A DNA stretch of 8,821 bases from Clostridia bacterium (GTDB lineage Bacteria > Bacillota > Clostridia > Oscillospirales > Acutalibacteraceae). Positions 1-5,942 of this stretch are shown one piece after another. Numbering within the stretch: the stretch's first letter is position 1; each line of letters opens with the position of its first letter. The stretch spans positions 1 to 8,821 of the forward strand of contig JAFVTZ010000182.1 in assembly GCA_017502965.1 (NCBI GenBank), read 5' to 3'. A model generated the notes under the pieces. The model searched no databases. It worked only from the letters and a program-made list of their open reading frames with translations, and had not been told where the DNA came from. The translations under genes were made by a program, and so were the position numbers.

Positions 1-2196
1 AAGGACTTTAACCGAAAGGTTGTAGAACTTGCAGATAAACTTTCAAAACCCGTTGTTGCTACGGGAGATGTGCATTTCCTCAAAAAAAGCGATGAAATGA
101 TACGTAAAATCCTTATGGCAGGTCAGGGATTTGACGATTTTGACAATCAGGCGCCTTTATACTTCAAATCCACAACCGAAATGCTTAAGGATTTTGAATA
201 TTTCGGCGAGAGAGCAAAAGAATTTGTTATTGATAACCCGAATAAAATTGCCGATATGGTTGACGGTGATGTTATCCCTGTGCCTGACGGAAACTATCCG
301 CCTGTAATTGAAGGCTCGGATGATGACCTGAGAAACATCTGCTGGAAAAGGGCTCATGATGTTTACGGCGAAAATGTTCCCGAGATAGTTGAAAAGCGTC
401 TTGAAAAGGAACTGAATTCGATTATTAACAACGGATTCTCGATAATGTATATCTCCGCTCAAAGACTTGTTAAATACAGTAACGATAACGGCTATCAGGT
501 AGGCTCGCGTGGTTCGGTAGGTTCTTCCTTTGTTGCAACAATGGCTGGAATTTCCGAGGTTAACCCATTAGCGCCTCACTATGTCTGCCCGAAATGCTGT
601 TACAGTGAGTTTTTCACCAAAGGTGAGGTGGGTTCAGGTTTTGACCTTCCTGAAAAGAACTGTCCCGAGTGCGGAACTCCCTTAAACCGTGACGGTCACG
701 ATATTCCTTTCGAAACTTTCCTTGGTTTCAAGGGCGATAAAGTTCCTGATATAGACCTTAACTTCTCCGATGAAGTGCAGACAAGGGTGCAGAAATACAC
801 CGAGGAAATGTTCGGTAGTGAGAATGTTTTCAAAGCGGGTACTATTTCTACCGTTGCTGAAAAAACGGCATTCGGTTTTGCAAAGGCTTATGCCGAGAAA
901 AAGGGTGTGACCTTAAGCAATGCCGAACTCAACCGCCTTGCAAAACTGGTTGAGGGCGCTCAGGTCAAGACCACAACAGGTCAGCACCCTGCGGGTATGA
1001 TAGTAGTGCCGAGGGATAAAACTATTTATGATTTCTGTCCTGTTCAGCACCCTGCTGATGATGTGAATTCGGATGTTGTAACCACTCATTTCGATTTCCA
1101 TTCTATCCACGATACAATTCTCAAACTCGACGAACTCGGTCATGTTATTCCTACTACATATAAATATTTAGAGGAGTATTCGGGCATCCCTGTGGTTAAT
1201 ATCTCTATGAGTGACCCCGCGGTTTACAGTTTGTTTACTTCGACCGAGGCTTTGGGTGTCACTCCCGAAGAAATCGACTCCCAGACGGGTACTTACTGTA
1301 TCCCCGAGTTTGGAACAAGTTTTGTTCGTGGAATGCTTGTTGACTGTAAACCAAAGAACTTCTCCGACCTTTTGCAGATTTCGGGTCTTTCCCACGGTAC
1401 GGATGTTTATCTCGGAAACGCAAAAGACCTTATCGATAACGGCACTTGCACCATTTCTGAGGTTATCGGTACCCGTGATAACATAATGGTTTATCTTATC
1501 CATCAGGGAATGGAAGAGGGTCTTGCCTTTAAGATTACCGAAACTGTGCGTAAAGGTCTTGTTGCTAAAGGTAAGGTTTCAAAAGAAGACTGGGGCAAGA
1601 TGGAAGACGAAATGCGTAAAGTCAATGTCCCCGAATGGTATATAAACAGTTGTTATAAAATCAAGTATATGTTCCCCAAGGCTCACGCGGCGGCTTATGT
1701 TATTTCAGTGCTGAGAGTTGCCTGGTATAAAGTTCACAGACCTTTGGAGTTTTACTGTGCTTATTTCACTGCCCGTCCCGAAGATGTTGATGTGCCTACT
1801 GTCATTCAGGGCAGAGAGGCTGTAAAGCGGTATATTTCCAATATAAAGGCAAAGGGCAAAGAAGCCAGCAAAAAAGAACTTGATGTTTATAACAATATGC
1901 TTATATTCAACGAAATGATGGCAAGAGGTATCGAGGTATTGCCGATAGATATAAATAAATCCCACGCTATGAAATATGTTCCCGAAGACGGCAAGATGAG
2001 GCTTCCTTTCGGAGCGCTCGGCGGCGTCGGCGAAAAGGCGGCTTATGCTATATATGAGGCGGCACAAAGAGGGAACTTTGTGTCAAGGGAAGATTTCCAG
2101 ATAGAGGCAGGAGTTTCCAAGACCATTATCCAGAACCTTGCTGACCTAGGAGCCATGAACGATTTACCCGACACAAATCAGATATCGATGTTCTAA
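1..2196 (+). CDS. polC: DNA polymerase III alpha subunit, PolC type (5'-truncated by window edge)
   Basis: Replicative DNA polymerase of low-GC Gram-positives; it extends DNA at the fork. The frame is open from base 1, so the 731 residues here are roughly the C-terminal half of a family of about 1,440. The first ~65 residues are the end of the PHP domain ([11 protein letters not shown]); the proofreading exonuclease lies upstream. Next come SRGSVGSS (residues 169-176) and a four-cysteine zinc site (C196, C199, C221, C224). The catalytic PDIDLNF carries D250 and D252, followed by [10 protein letters not shown] and the third catalytic aspartate in KLD (D377). [19 protein letters not shown] and [10 protein letters not shown] are classic PolC palm/fingers motifs. 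The C-terminal QISMF matches the beta-clamp binding consensus. A segment usually read GHDDPT in this family is GHVIPT here. The gene ends in a strong hairpin. Identification is very secure. Confidence 0.98.
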   Translation, partial: KDFNRKVVELADKLSKPVVATGDVHFLKKSDEMIRKILMAGQGFDDFDNQAPLYFKSTTEMLKDFEYFGERAKEFVIDNPNKIADMVDGDVIPVPDGNYPPVIEGSDDDLRNICWKRAHDVYGENVPEIVEKRLEKELNSIINNGFSIMYISAQRLVKYSNDNGYQVGSRGSVGSSFVATMAGISEVNPLAPHYVCPKCCYSEFFTKGEVGSGFDLPEKNCPECGTPLNRDGHDIPFETFLGFKGDKVPDIDLNFSDEVQTRVQKYTEEMFGSENVFKAGTISTVAEKTAFGFAKAYAEKKGVTLSNAELNRLAKLVEGAQVKTTTGQHPAGMIVVPRDKTIYDFCPVQHPADDVNSDVVTTHFDFHSIHDTILKLDELGHVIPTTYKYLEEYSGIPVVNISMSDPAVYSLFTSTEALGVTPEEIDSQTGTYCIPEFGTSFVRGMLVDCKPKNFSDLLQISGLSHGTDVYLGNAKDLIDNGTCTISEVIGTRDNIMVYLIHQGMEEGLAFKITETVRKGLVAKGKVSKEDWGKMEDEMRKVNVPEWYINSCYKIKYMFPKAHAAAYVISVLRVAWYKVHRPLEFYCAYFTARPEDVDVPTVIQGREAVKRYISNIKAKGKEASKKELDVYNNMLIFNEMMARGIEVLPIDINKSHAMKYVPEDGKMRLPFGALGGVGEKAAYAIYEAAQRGNFVSREDFQIEAGVSKTIIQNLADLGAMNDLPDTNQISMF

Positions 2197-2197
2197 A

Positions 2198-2236
2198 AAA
2201 TGGGCTGTCTCACTTATTAAGTGAGGCAGCCCATTT
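2198..2236. terminator. Bidirectional hairpin terminator between polC and the sleB-like gene
   Basis: A 15-bp stem (2201-2215 with 2219-2233, one G-U pair, 3-nt loop) is extended to 18 bp by AAA/TTT. On the plus strand it begins 4 nt after the polC stop codon but has only a TTT tail. On the minus strand it is followed by six T (complement of 2195-2200), so it is the better intrinsic terminator for the oppositely oriented hydrolase. Serving both convergent genes is an inference from structure. Confidence 0.8.
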
Positions 2237-2270
2237 AGTGAAAAGTGAATAGTGAATAGCGAATAGTTAA
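2237..2270. repeat. Tandem heptamer repeat, AGTGAAT-like, about 4.5 copies
   Basis: Seen directly: AGTGAAA, AGTGAAT, AGTGAAT, AGCGAAT and a partial AGTTAA lie end to end, directly after the polC hairpin. No coding function; the array carries stop codons. Similar short arrays occur between genes in Firmicutes, but I cannot assign a role. Confidence 0.7.
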
Positions 2271-2273
2271 GGT

Positions 2274-2292
2274 GTTTTTGCAAGGCAAAAAC
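2274..2292. repeat. Small perfect inverted repeat (8-bp stem, 3-nt loop)
   Basis: GTTTTTGC pairs with GCAAAAAC around AAG. It lies 36 nt past the stop of the minus-strand hydrolase but lacks a T tract on either strand, so it is at most an accessory 3'-end hairpin. Confidence 0.45.
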
Positions 2293-2327
2293 AAATATAA
2301 ATTCGTTTTTCTTTTCGGAACATTTGT

Positions 2328-2972
2328 CTAACTACAAAATCTATGCTCGCCGATAGTTGTGATGATAGGTCGGCTGAAAATCCATTTGTTGGTAGATTTT
2401 ACGGGATTGTAATAATAAATCGCTCCGCCGCTGGGGTCAAGTCCGTTAATGGCGTCCTGTGCGGCGCTGTAAGCAGAGTCGGCTATATTCTCGTAAAACT
2501 GACCGTCATTAAGGCAGGAAAATGCGCCTTTCTGATAAACCACTCCCGATAAAGTATCGGGAAAAGAGGGGTGTTCTATGCGGTTTAATACCACCGCTCC
2601 GACGGCAACCTGCCCCATATAAGGCTCGCCCCTCGCTTCTGCCGAAATTATTCGGGCAAGCAGTTCATAGTCAGAAGAAGAATATCCGCCGCTTTGGTTT
2701 CCTGTAATTCCAAGCGCTTTAAGGGTTTTCTCTCCTGCTATTCCGTCGGCTTTCAGTCCGTTATCGCGCTGAAATGCGGTAACGGCTTTTTTTGTGTTGG
2801 TGCCGAAAATTCCGTCAATACTGCCTGTATAGTACCCCTTATTTTTAAGTACGGTCTGAATCTCACGCACTTCCTCTGAACGGGAACCGATTTTTGAAAG
2901 CGCCGATACGGCTAAAGTACAACTGCAGATAATCGCCAGAAGTGTTATAAAAAATTTAATATTTCGTCCCAT
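2328..2972 (-). CDS. sleB: SleB-like spore cortex-lytic enzyme / cell wall hydrolase (PG-binding + Hydrolase_2)
   Basis: Predicted exported 214-residue peptidoglycan hydrolase. Residues 5-24 are a hydrophobic signal peptide ending near AVSA. Residues ~28-87 are a PG_binding_1 domain (EVREIQTVLKNKGYY, GIFGTNTKKAVTAFQ). After a short GNQSGGYSSS linker, ~101-214 are the SleB catalytic domain with SAEARGE (Glu112 is the expected lytic transglycosylase acid), GAVVLNR, GAFSC, YYYNP and the terminal WIFSRPIITTIGEHRFC. In the SleB family the substrate is the muramic-delta-lactam cortex, and enzymes are made in the forespore. The ATG at 2972 is chosen because GGAGG (2981-2985) sits 8 nt upstream; an in-frame TTG at 3005 would add 11 residues but has no such site. 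It is divergent from spoIIE and convergent with polC. A vegetative SleB-domain hydrolase cannot be excluded, since this architecture is common in Clostridia; no gerQ- or ypeB-like partner is adjacent. No convincing sigma-F or sigma-G promoter was recognised. Confidence 0.92.
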   Translation of the reverse strand: MGRNIKFFITLLAIICSCTLAVSALSKIGSRSEEVREIQTVLKNKGYYTGSIDGIFGTNTKKAVTAFQRDNGLKADGIAGEKTLKALGITGNQSGGYSSSDYELLARIISAEARGEPYMGQVAVGAVVLNRIEHPSFPDTLSGVVYQKGAFSCLNDGQFYENIADSAYSAAQDAINGLDPSGGAIYYYNPVKSTNKWIFSRPIITTIGEHRFCS

Positions 2973-3068
2973 AAACCAAACCTCCGTGTATTTTTCTTTT
3001 CCCAAATTTAAGAAAATATACCTAATCGCCGTTATTTTGCAAAATTATATAATTTTTGCCACCGTAGA

Positions 3069-3102
3069 TTGACAAAATCATAAGGGCTTGTCCGTATATA
3101 AT
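3069..3102 (+). promoter_or_regulatory. Candidate spoIIE promoter with 22-bp spacer and Spo0A-like box
   Basis: A perfect -35 hexamer TTGACA (3069-3074) and perfect -10 hexamer TATAAT (3097-3102) are 22 bp apart. That is too long for an ordinary sigma-A promoter but matches the known class of Spo0A-activated sigma-A promoters (Bacillus subtilis spoIIG 22 bp, spoIIE 21 bp). The -35 overlaps, on the minus strand, TTTTGTCAA, a partial match to the Spo0A box (TGTCGAA core, 5 of 7). The -10 abuts the left end of the MITE-like element, so any transcript would start inside that element. Function is inferred. Confidence 0.5.
3098..3102. repeat. Left copy of putative 5-bp target duplication (ATAAT)
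   Basis: ATAAT directly precedes the left inverted repeat and recurs at 3383-3387 directly after the right one. It also forms the last five bases of the TATAAT hexamer of the candidate spoIIE promoter. Such a short AT-rich match could be chance. Confidence 0.5.
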
Positions 3103-3127
3103 GATAGTGTGACAGGACTCGAACCTG
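3103..3127 (+). repeat. Left terminal inverted repeat of the MITE-like element
   Basis: Starts GATAGTGTGACAGGAC and differs from the right repeat at three positions. Its complement folds as a T-arm-like hairpin with loop TTCGAGT, closely resembling the T-psi-C arm of a tRNA. Confidence 0.65.
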
Positions 3128-3357
3128 CCTCGCCTGCGAAATAAATTTTCCGATTTCACTTTATCTCAAAACTTGAAATACGCCAGTATATCTGCGTTTT
3201 TCGACTTCGTGAAATGCGCAAAATTTTTATTTAGCAGGTTGAAAAATTTCTGCCGCCGAATTTGATATTCGGCGAAGCGTGAAATTTGCCGCAAGGCTAA
3301 CGCCTTGCAAAAATAAACGCAAAGCCGCGATAGTAAAGGCGGCGAGCGAAATCGCGA

Positions 3358-3382
3358 CAGGTTCGGGTTCTGTTACACTATC
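3358..3382 (-). repeat. Right terminal inverted repeat of the MITE-like element
   Basis: Reverse complement of the left repeat with three substitutions; on the plus strand it reads CAGGTTCGGGTTCTGTTACA and ends CACTATC. It also resembles a tRNA T arm, with loop TTCGGGT. It ends 19 bp before the GTG start proposed for spoIIE. Confidence 0.65.
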
Positions 3383-3387
3383 ATAAT
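3383..3387. repeat. Right copy of putative 5-bp target duplication (ATAAT)
   Basis: Matches the ATAAT left of the element. With the preceding base it gives CATAAT, which resembles a -10 hexamer, but no -35-like hexamer lies 16-18 bp upstream. Confidence 0.5.
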
Positions 3388-3401
3388 TATTATGAACAGC
3401 G

Positions 3402-5720
3402 GTGATAAGTTTGAAGGATATTGTTAAAATATCAAATAAAATTGAAAATTTTACTTTTCGTGAACTCGCATTTGCATCGGCAGGGCATATTATTGTCGGC
3501 CTTGCGGGAGCGGCGGCTTCAAGAGGGGTGGTTTTAGGTCGGTTACTGCCTTTCGGGTTATCTATTGTGGCAGGAAGTTCTGTAACCTTTACCCCTGCGG
3601 CGGCAATAGGCGCTTTTTTAGGATATTTCTTTCCTGCGGTTTCAAACGGCGGTTTCAGGTACATAGCGGCAATTTTTGCGCTTCTTGCAATTAAACTTCT
3701 GCTTTCCAACTATAAGCGGTTGGTTTCAAATCCTGCGTTTCTGACCTTGGTGTCGGTGCTTGGCAGTGTGCTTACATCCGCTGTAGCACTTAAAAGTATG
3801 GAAACAACAGTTATAGATGTTGTTGCAGAGGCTTTACTTTGCGCGGCAGGAACTTATTTTACGGCGCGAAGTTTCAATGTTTTTGATATGTCCCGTTCGT
3901 ATCTTTCCCACGAAGAACTGGCATCTTTGCTTATATTCGCATCAATTTTACTGATGGGGCTTGGCGGTCTTGAACTCAACGGTATAAACCTCGGGCGTAT
4001 TCTCGCCGTAACTCTTATACTCACCGCCGCAAAATACGGTGCAGTTACAGCAGGTGCTGTCAGCGGAATTGCCACAGCCCTCACTTTTACACTCGGCGGA
4101 GTGGACAGCAGTATCGGTGTGAGTTTTGCTTTTGCGGGCTTGCTTGCAGGAGTATTCTGCGCGCTCGGAAAATACGCTCAGGTAACGGTTATGGTGCTGT
4201 TCAGTTTTGTAGGCTCTATTGCTTCGGCGGATGTTGTGCTGATATCGAGAACGGTGATAGAAAGCGCTTTGGGCGCGGCTTTGTTTTTATCTTTGCCGAG
4301 AAAAGCAGGAATATATCTCGGAAAAATCTTTTCTGTTCAGTCAAAGGTGGCAGTGCCGTCAGGACTCAAAAAATCGCTGACTTTAAGGCTGGAACTTGCC
4401 TCTAATGCGCTCAGAGATGTTTCCCAGACAGTTGAGCAGGTTTCAAAAGAACTTTCAAAAATAAATGCCCCCGATTTTACGGGGGTTATATCGTGGGTTG
4501 AGCAGGATGCCTGTGCAGGCTGTAAACTCAGGGTACACTGTTGGGAAAGTAAAAGAGATGATACCGTAAATGCGGTACTTGAAATGACCAAAGCGGTAAA
4601 ACTCGGAGAATGCTCTCCCGAAAATGCCGCACCCGAGGAGTTTAAAGGCAGATGCCTCAGGGCAACCGCAGTAGGTAACGCCACATACAGAAGATACTCT
4701 GATTATGCCGCCCGGATTGCGGCAGAAAACCGCATTGATGAGGTGAGGTCGGTGGTATCGGATCAATTCAATGGCATCTCAGATATGCTTTATGATCTGA
4801 GCGTTGATTTTAAAAATGACGAACAGTTTGACAATACCGCCGCCGAAACTGCGGCAAGCGCTCTCAAAAATCTTGACATCAGGGTTGATGAAGCCTGCAG
4901 CCGAATTGATAAGTACGGCAGAATGACATTGGAGTTCAGGCTCAAAAAGACCCCCGAACTTATTATAAATAAACTTCAGGTTATGAAAACCTTGTCGGTT
5001 GTATGCGAAAGGGATTTTGATATACCCCGTGTCAGCGAAATGGGCGGAGATATATTTATTGTTATAAATGAACACGCCGCGCTGACGGTTGATATAGGTG
5101 TAGAACAGAGCGCGGCTTTTGATTCTAATATGTGCGGTGATGCTTACAAATATTTCTATGACGGCAGAGGTCATTTTATTATGGTTCTTAGCGACGGTAT
5201 GGGCACAGGCGGCAGAGCGGCTGTTGATGGGGCTATGGCGTCAGGGCTTATGAGCCGTCTCATAAAAGCGGGATTCGGTTACGATTGTTCGCTGAGAATA
5301 CTTAATTCCTCAATGCTCTTTAAATCTACTGACGAATCTCTGGCTACTGTTGATATTGCAAGTATTGATTTATTCACGGGTCAGACTGAACTTTACAAAG
5401 CAGGTGCAGCACCAACTATTGTCCGCAGAAACGGAAAAACGGGGAAAGCCCAGAGCAGTTCGCTGCCTGCGGGAATTCTCAGGGATATAGGTTTTGACAA
5501 AGCAACCGTCAAATGCAAAGCAGGGGATATAGTTGTGCTTTTGTCAGACGGGGCTACAGGCAATGGCACCGACTGGATACGTGAGGAAATAGAATGCTGG
5601 AAGGACGGCAGTGCTCAAAGTCTGGCAGAGAAAATCTGCGAGAGCGCAAAAAGACGCAGAAACGGCAATCATGAGGATGATATAACTGTAATGGCGGCTA
5701 TTATAAATAAATCTGTATAA
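3402..5720 (+). CDS. spoIIE: Stage II sporulation protein E, PP2C-type serine phosphatase
   Basis: Membrane phosphatase of the polar septum; by family knowledge it dephosphorylates SpoIIAA, freeing sigma-F in the forespore, and helps FtsZ form the asymmetric septum. The 772 residues (827 in B. subtilis) show the expected order: about ten hydrophobic membrane segments between ~25 and 300; a central region with CAGCKLRVHCW (C371, C374, C380); and a C-terminal PP2C domain (~550-768). Metal-ligand motifs are intact: SDGMGTG (D598), LLSDG (D716) and HEDDITV (D759/D760). The start is uncertain. GTG at 3402 lacks a clear ribosome site, while TTG at 3411 is 4 nt after GGTGAT (3401-3406), complementary to the 16S 3' end. 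The MITE-like element ends just upstream, so the leader is probably foreign. Downstream is an M23 peptidase rather than the tilS-hpt-ftsH cluster often found after spoIIE in Clostridia. Identification is very secure. Confidence 0.97.
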   Translation: MISLKDIVKISNKIENFTFRELAFASAGHIIVGLAGAAASRGVVLGRLLPFGLSIVAGSSVTFTPAAAIGAFLGYFFPAVSNGGFRYIAAIFALLAIKLLLSNYKRLVSNPAFLTLVSVLGSVLTSAVALKSMETTVIDVVAEALLCAAGTYFTARSFNVFDMSRSYLSHEELASLLIFASILLMGLGGLELNGINLGRILAVTLILTAAKYGAVTAGAVSGIATALTFTLGGVDSSIGVSFAFAGLLAGVFCALGKYAQVTVMVLFSFVGSIASADVVLISRTVIESALGAALFLSLPRKAGIYLGKIFSVQSKVAVPSGLKKSLTLRLELASNALRDVSQTVEQVSKELSKINAPDFTGVISWVEQDACAGCKLRVHCWESKRDDTVNAVLEMTKAVKLGECSPENAAPEEFKGRCLRATAVGNATYRRYSDYAARIAAENRIDEVRSVVSDQFNGISDMLYDLSVDFKNDEQFDNTAAETAASALKNLDIRVDEACSRIDKYGRMTLEFRLKKTPELIINKLQVMKTLSVVCERDFDIPRVSEMGGDIFIVINEHAALTVDIGVEQSAAFDSNMCGDAYKYFYDGRGHFIMVLSDGMGTGGRAAVDGAMASGLMSRLIKAGFGYDCSLRILNSSMLFKSTDESLATVDIASIDLFTGQTELYKAGAAPTIVRRNGKTGKAQSSSLPAGILRDIGFDKATVKCKAGDIVVLLSDGATGNGTDWIREEIECWKDGSAQSLAEKICESAKRRRNGNHEDDITVMAAIINKSV

Positions 5721-5769
5721 TGGTTATGGTTAGTCGAAACATTTCTGTTGCGACAAACTACAATCATTA
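5718..5769. repeat. Long imperfect hairpin spanning the spoIIE stop codon
   Basis: Nineteen positions (5718-5736 with 5751-5769) pair with two mismatches and two G-U pairs, and an inner AACA/TGTT helix closes a TTTC loop. The left arm includes the spoIIE TAA. No T tract follows, so it is not a typical intrinsic terminator; it may stabilise the mRNA 3' end. The arms contain AGTCGAA and, on the minus strand, TGTCGCA, each 6 of 7 to the Spo0A core. Confidence 0.5.
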
Positions 5770-5867
5770 TAGCAAAAAGTTACAAACAATTAAATTTTTA
5801 CCGACTTTAAACTGTGCATTTATGAGATTTGCAAAAGAAATCCGATAAAAAATTAAAAAAGATTACA

Positions 5868-5895
5868 AAAAAGGTTGCAATTTTGTAACCTTTTT
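5868..5895 (+). terminator. Probable intrinsic terminator of spoIIE, overlapping the next promoter
   Basis: A 12-bp stem (5868-5879 with 5884-5895, one G-U pair) around ATTT, with five A on the left and five T on the right, is the shape of a rho-independent terminator about 150 nt past the spoIIE stop. The G+C core is short, so strength is uncertain. The -35 of the M23 promoter lies in its left arm. Confidence 0.5.
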
Positions 5896-5903
5896 GTTAT
5901 AAT
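5875..5903 (+). promoter_or_regulatory. Sigma-A-type promoter of the M23 peptidase gene
   Basis: TTGCAA (5875-5880, 4 of 6 to consensus), a 17-bp spacer and a perfect TATAAT (5898-5903) predict a transcript start near 5910 and a leader of about 33 nt before the GTG at 5943. Spacing and position make it the clearest vegetative promoter in the window. Confidence 0.65.
5884..5900 (+). promoter_or_regulatory. WalR-like box (TGTWAH-N5-TGTWAH) at the M23 promoter
   Basis: TGTAAC, five bases, TGTTAT match exactly the published WalR (YycF) consensus, the essential response regulator of cell wall hydrolase genes in Firmicutes. Further TGTAAY half-sites lie on the plus strand at 5910 and 5926, and on the minus strand at 5779-5784, 5862-5867 and 5917-5922. 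The box overlaps the spacer and -10, which would fit repression better than activation. Whether this organism has WalR is unknown from the window. Confidence 0.4.
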
Positions 5904-5942
5904 GACATCTGTAATTATTACAAAATGTAACTTTTTAAGGCG

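Larger units (their letters stand above)
3103..3382. mobile_element. MITE-like non-autonomous element, 280 bp, in the spoIIE 5' region
   Basis: The ends are 25-bp imperfect terminal inverted repeats, 22 of 25 identical (3103-3127 and 3358-3382), beginning GATAGTGT and ending ACACTATC, flanked by ATAAT on both sides. The interior has no convincing CDS and is rich in stem-loops: an imperfect arm pairing roughly 3137-3160 with 3211-3234, a perfect 8-bp stem at 3254-3261/3267-3274, a perfect 7-bp stem at 3291-3297/3302-3308, and CGCGAT with ATCGCG at 3326-3331/3351-3356. Size, TIRs, duplication and lack of coding capacity fit a MITE mobilised in trans by an unknown transposase. It accounts for most of the sleB-spoIIE gap. 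Only copies elsewhere in the genome would prove mobility. Confidence 0.65.

Noticed and set aside
1168..1503. Antisense frames inside polC (also 157-462 and 1705-2067)
   Set aside because: They lie fully within a strongly conserved coding region and have no ribosome sites or recognisable domains.
2973..3005. Longer SleB-like protein starting at TTG 3005
   Set aside because: It would place the strong GGAGG site inside the gene and add a charged stretch before the signal peptide; ATG at 2972 is better.
2986..3060. Forespore (sigma-F/G) promoter for the SleB-like gene
   Set aside because: GTATA and GGGAAAA motifs on the minus strand are loosely similar, but spacing and -10 bases do not match a consensus well enough.
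3104..3135. tRNA gene on the minus strand, suggested by a T-arm-like hairpin
   Set aside because: Only a T arm is seen. No anticodon or D arm precedes it, the acceptor partner is missing and no CCA follows.
3356..3393. New outward promoter for spoIIE formed at the right end of the MITE-like element
   Set aside because: CATAAT and TATTAT could serve as -10, but no TTGACA-like hexamer lies 16-18 bp upstream of either.
3227..3709. 160-residue minus-strand open frame across the MITE-like element and the start of spoIIE
   Set aside because: It is antisense to the clearly coding spoIIE, spans an element boundary and has no recognisable domain; a frame shadow.
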